From Alphaproteobacteria bacterium (GTDB lineage: Bacteria; Pseudomonadota; Alphaproteobacteria; Micavibrionales; CSBR16-224): DNA of 8,548 nt. Numbering within the stretch: position 1 is the stretch's first letter; each line of letters opens with the position of its first letter. The notes under the pieces are model-generated. The model was not told the origin of the DNA and made no database searches. It saw nothing but the letters and a program-made list of their open reading frames with translations. The stretch is taken from contig SKHU01000141.1 in the NCBI GenBank assembly GCA_007116755.1, forward strand, positions 1-8,548, written 5' to 3'. The position numbers and the translations under genes are program-made. This document shows positions 5,175 through 8,548 of the stretch, in pieces.

Positions 5175-6308
5175 CTAAGACGTTTTCAGTGCAACCTGCA
5201 TTACACCCGGCGGGCCTTTGCGGGCGAGTGCCTCGTTATCGGGGCGGAAATAACCGCCCTGCAGCGCCTCCGTGAGATTCTCCCCCGCATTCTGCAACTG
5301 CAGCAGCTTTTCAATCCGCCCGTCCATCGGATCGGCCAGCACCGCCGTTTCGCCGTCCTGCAAAACGAAAGGATGCGGAATCAGCGACATATCGGCGTTT
5401 TTAATTTCCTGCGTGATTTCCTCATGGATGTATTCCGGCGTTGCGCCGTCCATATATTCTTTCATCGTGCGGGGTTTAAGAATTTTTCGGTATTTTTTGC
5501 CGCTTTTTCGGTCTATTTTATCGGCGCGGATCGAAGTCGGGCCGTTATACCCCCAGGGCGGCACATCGGCCAGATAATGGCCGAGAATATTGCCTGCCGC
5601 ATCCAGTTTTAAAAACAGAAAACCGCGCACGGGGCCGTCCCCCATATCAAAAGGCGGGGATGCCGTCACATAGCGTTGTCGCGCCGTCACTGTCGTCCCT
5701 CCCGTACCGGAAGTTTTCAGCGCGAAAACCATTGCCGTCTGACTTGCGATATTCGTTGCGATTTGGGAGCGGAACTCAATTCCGCCCGCGCCGATCAGGT
5801 TATAGCTGAAACCGTATTCTCCGCCGGGCAGCGTACCGATGAGACTGCCGGTTGTGCTGACCGCTCCGGAAATATCTCCGGTCGCGGTATTCAGATCCCC
5901 CTGACTGACATTCTCCAGAAAATCGCCGCCGCCGCCATAGGCCGCAAGCTGCGCGGGCGTGACAAATTTTTCTGTATTTTCTCCCGCCTCTGCTTCGGCA
6001 TCGCTGGCGCGGCGTACAAGCCCCCGCACGCTTTCCGACGCATCGCCCAGCGCCGCGCCGCCGATAAAGGGCGTAAACTCCTCTGTTGCGGCATTCAGGC
6101 TGCCCTGCACGATCCAGCCCGTACCGTCATACCATTTCAACAGCCACGGCGCTGCACTGTCATCCAGCCACAACGTGCCCGCCTCCGCATAAGAAGGCGG
6201 CGTCACCCCTTTGTGATGCGTCAGCAGCGCACGTTTGCCCTCATTATCTTCATTGCGGTATTGCAAGCCGCTTTTATCGGCGCCGATCACCGGATTGGAT
6301 TGCGTCAT
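5175..6308 (-). CDS. Phage tail fibre-like protein
   Basis: 377 residues, placed directly after the tail tip gene, the usual place for a fibre or adhesin. Residues about 27-80 carry a module often seen in phage fibre proteins: HHKGVTPPSYAEAGTLWLDD, then LLKWYDGTGWIVQGSLNAATEEFTPF. Residues about 94-124 match the fibre repeat of the type GLVRRAS-AEAEAGENTEKFVTPAQLAAY. The middle (about 125-260) is Gly/Thr/Ser-rich beta-type sequence. The C-terminal third is charged and ends in an Ala/Gly-rich helix around LLQLQNAGENLTEALQGGYFRPD. No signal peptide or membrane segment is present. GGGAG lies about 9 nt before the ATG. Probable role: receptor contact at the tail tip (inference). The central and C-terminal parts are unassigned. 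Confidence 0.72.
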   Translation of the reverse strand: MTQSNPVIGADKSGLQYRNEDNEGKRALLTHHKGVTPPSYAEAGTLWLDDSAAPWLLKWYDGTGWIVQGSLNAATEEFTPFIGGAALGDASESVRGLVRRASDAEAEAGENTEKFVTPAQLAAYGGGGDFLENVSQGDLNTATGDISGAVSTTGSLIGTLPGGEYGFSYNLIGAGGIEFRSQIATNIASQTAMVFALKTSGTGGTTVTARQRYVTASPPFDMGDGPVRGFLFLKLDAAGNILGHYLADVPPWGYNGPTSIRADKIDRKSGKKYRKILKPRTMKEYMDGATPEYIHEEITQEIKNADMSLIPHPFVLQDGETAVLADPMDGRIEKLLQLQNAGENLTEALQGGYFRPDNEALARKGPPGVMQVALKTS

Positions 6309-6342
6309 CTGTTTTGCTCCCTGTTGAAATAAAATAAAAACG

Positions 6343-8548
6343 TTACTGTTGAATGCCGTATCCTTTGGCTACATAGTTAAAACGGCGCACAATCCCCTCC
6401 CCTGCCGCATTGAAAAACCGGATATCGAATCCCGCCGAAGTGACATGCTCCACCGCGAAATAATCTCCGGTCTGCATATCGTGTCCGGCAACGGCGACAG
6501 CCGGAATATTGCGGAAAATTTTGGTGAACAAGACCGTAGAGCCTGCAGCGTCGGAGAGAATATCCTCCGCCCCGTCCACGCGGTCGGGCATGTCGATTTT
6601 CACGCGCAGCGCCGAGAGGACCGGCGTCACAAACGCATCGGCGCTTTCCACAACAAGACGGAAATCAAAACCGCGCGCCGTATAATCGCCGATCAGGAAA
6701 TCCGTCCAGTCCGACCATTCCGCTTCCGCCTCCTGCGGGTCATCTTCGGTTGTGCGCAGCTCCAGCCGGACATCCCAGACACTTCCGCCCGCCGCTGCGC
6801 TGTCCCATTTCGGGCGCAGATCGACATTTGCCCATTCATCAACAGCATGCGACAAATCCAGAACGGCGATATCCATTTCCGCCGAAAGCGTCGAGCTATA
6901 AACCGCCCCCAGATCGAACGCCCCGCCGAAACCGTATGTCCCGCTTTCCGCCAGTCCGGACAGACCGATATCGAAACGCTGCACCGTATCAATCGCGTCC
7001 CAATCGTCGATACTGTCATCTCCGGCAAGGCGTAAAACGCCGCCGATGGTCGCCATACGGTTTTTCTCTCCCGCAAAATCCGGCGCTTCATCCAGCACGG
7101 CAACGGCATTATATCCGGAAAGCCCCGCCGCGCCGGACAGAATTTTCGACGGATTTTCGCTCATCCGCCCGTCCAGATCGACGGCTTTGATCAGATAGGT
7201 TCCCGCCAGCGCCGGCACGGACACCGAATTCGTGCCCTTGCCGATAGAAGGCAGCATATCCACCGACTCCTCCCATCCCGTCGCTGCCGTGCCCGGCGCA
7301 AAGCGCAGCACGTAATGCGACAGATTGGGTGCGGGGGAAGGGTTCCATGACAGATAAGCGCTGTGCGCATGGATATTCAAACGGAAATTTTCCACATCGC
7401 GCGGCGGCCCGCCTGTGCCTGTTACAAAATAATTGGGCAGCAGCGTTTCCTGCGATGACCAGCCGCGGCGGCGCAGATAGAAAAACCGCAGATCATAAAT
7501 GCCGCCGGTCTTCACACCCGTGATCGACACCGCATGCGGCGCAATCTGTGCGAAGGAGGCTTTTTGGAAAAACTCATCCTCCACCGCGCGTATATCGACG
7601 CGCAGTTCCAGTTCTTCCTCCGCAGGCGGCGGCGCGAAATGCACAACAATACGCGGCGTAAATCCGCCGTCTTCAGCCAGCAGCACCTCCGGTCCCGATT
7701 GCACCGAAAGGATTTTCGGCGGCGGCGGGCGGCGCAGTTCCGGCGGCACGCTGATCTGTGCGTCGAATGCGGGGATTTCGCCCTGATCGGCCTGATGCAC
7801 CTCCGGCGCGGCATCGACGCAGATTATCCGCGCGGTAAAATCCGCACCGGGGCGGATCGCCTGTACGATCATCTCCGCACTGTCCTGCCCCGTTTCGCCG
7901 AACATGGAAAGATCGCCCGGCTGCGGCGCGTCCTGCTGTGCAAGCGGCGTTTGCAAGTATAGCGTTTTAACCGTGCCGCTTTGCGCCGTCACTGCGGCGA
8001 CAAGCGTTTCGCCGGCGGATTTTCTGAAACGCAGGGAATAATTTTTGCCGTCCTCGATTTCAACTTCCGCATCCAGCGTCACAGCAACAGCAGAACCGTT
8101 CTCCCATGCAATCTCTTTTACGCGGGCGCTGTGCAGGCCGAACAGCGGCACGTCATGCGTCAGGCGGATCAGATCGCCGCGCGTACAGACAATATGTTCG
8201 ATATCAACAGTAAAACTGTATTTCTCCGGCCGAAGCCGCGCCGTCGCGATATGATAGCGCCCGTCACGCCAGATCTGCGCGGGATCGGTGATGCCGGGCA
8301 GCTCCAGCGTTTCAAACCGCGTGGCCGTCGCCGCATCATACCCGTCGTCATAAACCAGTATTTCATCCTGCTGCCAGAGTTTGTCGCGATTGGCAAAACG
8401 GATGCGCAGCGCATGCGGCGGCACATCGAATTGTTTTTCTCCCTGAAAATCGCGGCTGTTGCGCGGCGTGAAATGCTGCACCGGTACGGATTGCGGCATA
8501 TCGCGCACCACGCCCCATTTGCCGTCAATCACGGAAGGGGAGGCACGA
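6343..8548 (-). CDS. Phage tail tip / host specificity protein (lambda gpJ-like), C-terminal part
   Basis: The frame stays open to the window edge (five more codons, RASPS, before the GTG at 8532), so that GTG is internal and the gene starts outside; 734 residues are visible. Central tail tip proteins form the baseplate hub of siphophages and direct host recognition. From the visible N-terminus there is a gpJ-type segment VVRDMPQSVPVQHFTPRNSRDF (about 13-34), then ITDPAQIWRDGRYHIATARLRPEKYSFTVDIEHIVCTRGDLIRL (about 86-129), the typical J/phage-tail_3 block. A Pro-rich linker follows (about 272-278), and a fibronectin type III-like domain at about 381-471 (RLNIHAHSAYLSWNPSPAPNLSHYVLRF). The C-terminal 250 residues are beta-rich and end FNYVAKGYGIQQ, a common ending in this family. 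The protein is followed after 34 nt by the fibre gene. Confidence 0.85.
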   Translation of the reverse strand, partial: RASPSVIDGKWGVVRDMPQSVPVQHFTPRNSRDFQGEKQFDVPPHALRIRFANRDKLWQQDEILVYDDGYDAATATRFETLELPGITDPAQIWRDGRYHIATARLRPEKYSFTVDIEHIVCTRGDLIRLTHDVPLFGLHSARVKEIAWENGSAVAVTLDAEVEIEDGKNYSLRFRKSAGETLVAAVTAQSGTVKTLYLQTPLAQQDAPQPGDLSMFGETGQDSAEMIVQAIRPGADFTARIICVDAAPEVHQADQGEIPAFDAQISVPPELRRPPPPKILSVQSGPEVLLAEDGGFTPRIVVHFAPPPAEEELELRVDIRAVEDEFFQKASFAQIAPHAVSITGVKTGGIYDLRFFYLRRRGWSSQETLLPNYFVTGTGGPPRDVENFRLNIHAHSAYLSWNPSPAPNLSHYVLRFAPGTAATGWEESVDMLPSIGKGTNSVSVPALAGTYLIKAVDLDGRMSENPSKILSGAAGLSGYNAVAVLDEAPDFAGEKNRMATIGGVLRLAGDDSIDDWDAIDTVQRFDIGLSGLAESGTYGFGGAFDLGAVYSSTLSAEMDIAVLDLSHAVDEWANVDLRPKWDSAAAGGSVWDVRLELRTTEDDPQEAEAEWSDWTDFLIGDYTARGFDFRLVVESADAFVTPVLSALRVKIDMPDRVDGAEDILSDAAGSTVLFTKIFRNIPAVAVAGHDMQTGDYFAVEHVTSAGFDIRFFNAAGEGIVRRFNYVAKGYGIQQ

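Noticed and set aside
5676..6332. 218-codon plus-strand frame opposite the tail fibre gene
   Set aside because: Antisense shadow with Arg/Cys/His-rich translation; the tail fibre frame has a ribosome binding site and recognisable modules.
1..8548. CRISPR array, tRNA/rRNA gene or insertion sequence
   Set aside because: No regularly spaced repeats, cloverleaf-like sequence or transposase reading frame was seen on either strand.

Overview
The window looks like a piece of an alphaproteobacterial chromosome with part of a resident tailed prophage at its right side. Evidence for the host class is a Shemin-type 5-aminolevulinate synthase (HemA), a dnaX C-terminus with the alphaproteobacterial ending overlapping ybaB, and a palindromic element opening GTCATTGCGAGCG, a type familiar from alphaproteobacterial genomes. 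I cannot place genus or species from the sequence alone.

Layout. Positions 1-620 (+) hold the 3' end of dnaX and ybaB, overlapping by ATGA. Positions 621-795 hold no gene but carry a 103-bp imperfect palindrome. Positions 796-2322 (-) hold two related small membrane proteins, each with an N-terminal membrane region, a bacterial PH-like (bPH2/YdbS-type) domain and a charged, disordered tail. The second of them appears to have its true N-terminus in another frame, separated from the body by a run of nine A (minus strand) that forms an A_AAA_AAA slippery site. Positions 2323-2546 are an AT-rich divergent promoter region, and 2547-3800 (+) is hemA.

Positions 3805-8548 (-) are a compact phage module, read right to left: the C-terminal part of a lambda gpJ-type tail tip protein (entering from beyond the window), a tail fibre-like protein, then a complete lysis cassette: holin-like protein, PRD1 P5-like muralytic enzyme, a second small two-TM holin-like protein, and an overlapping inner-membrane/outer-membrane spanin pair (Rz/Rz1 arrangement). 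The last phage stop codon lies 4 bp from the hemA stop codon, tail to tail. No integrase or att site is visible, so whether this is an active prophage, a remnant or a domesticated particle locus cannot be decided here.

How the genes work together: the tail tip and fibre proteins would bind the host surface. At lysis the holin(s) would open the inner membrane to the muralytic enzyme, and the spanins would then disrupt the outer membrane, which fits a Gram-negative host. DnaX/YbaB (replication clamp loader, nucleoid-associated protein) and HemA (first step of haem synthesis) are ordinary housekeeping genes. The most unusual signal is the frame break at the start of the second PH-domain gene.
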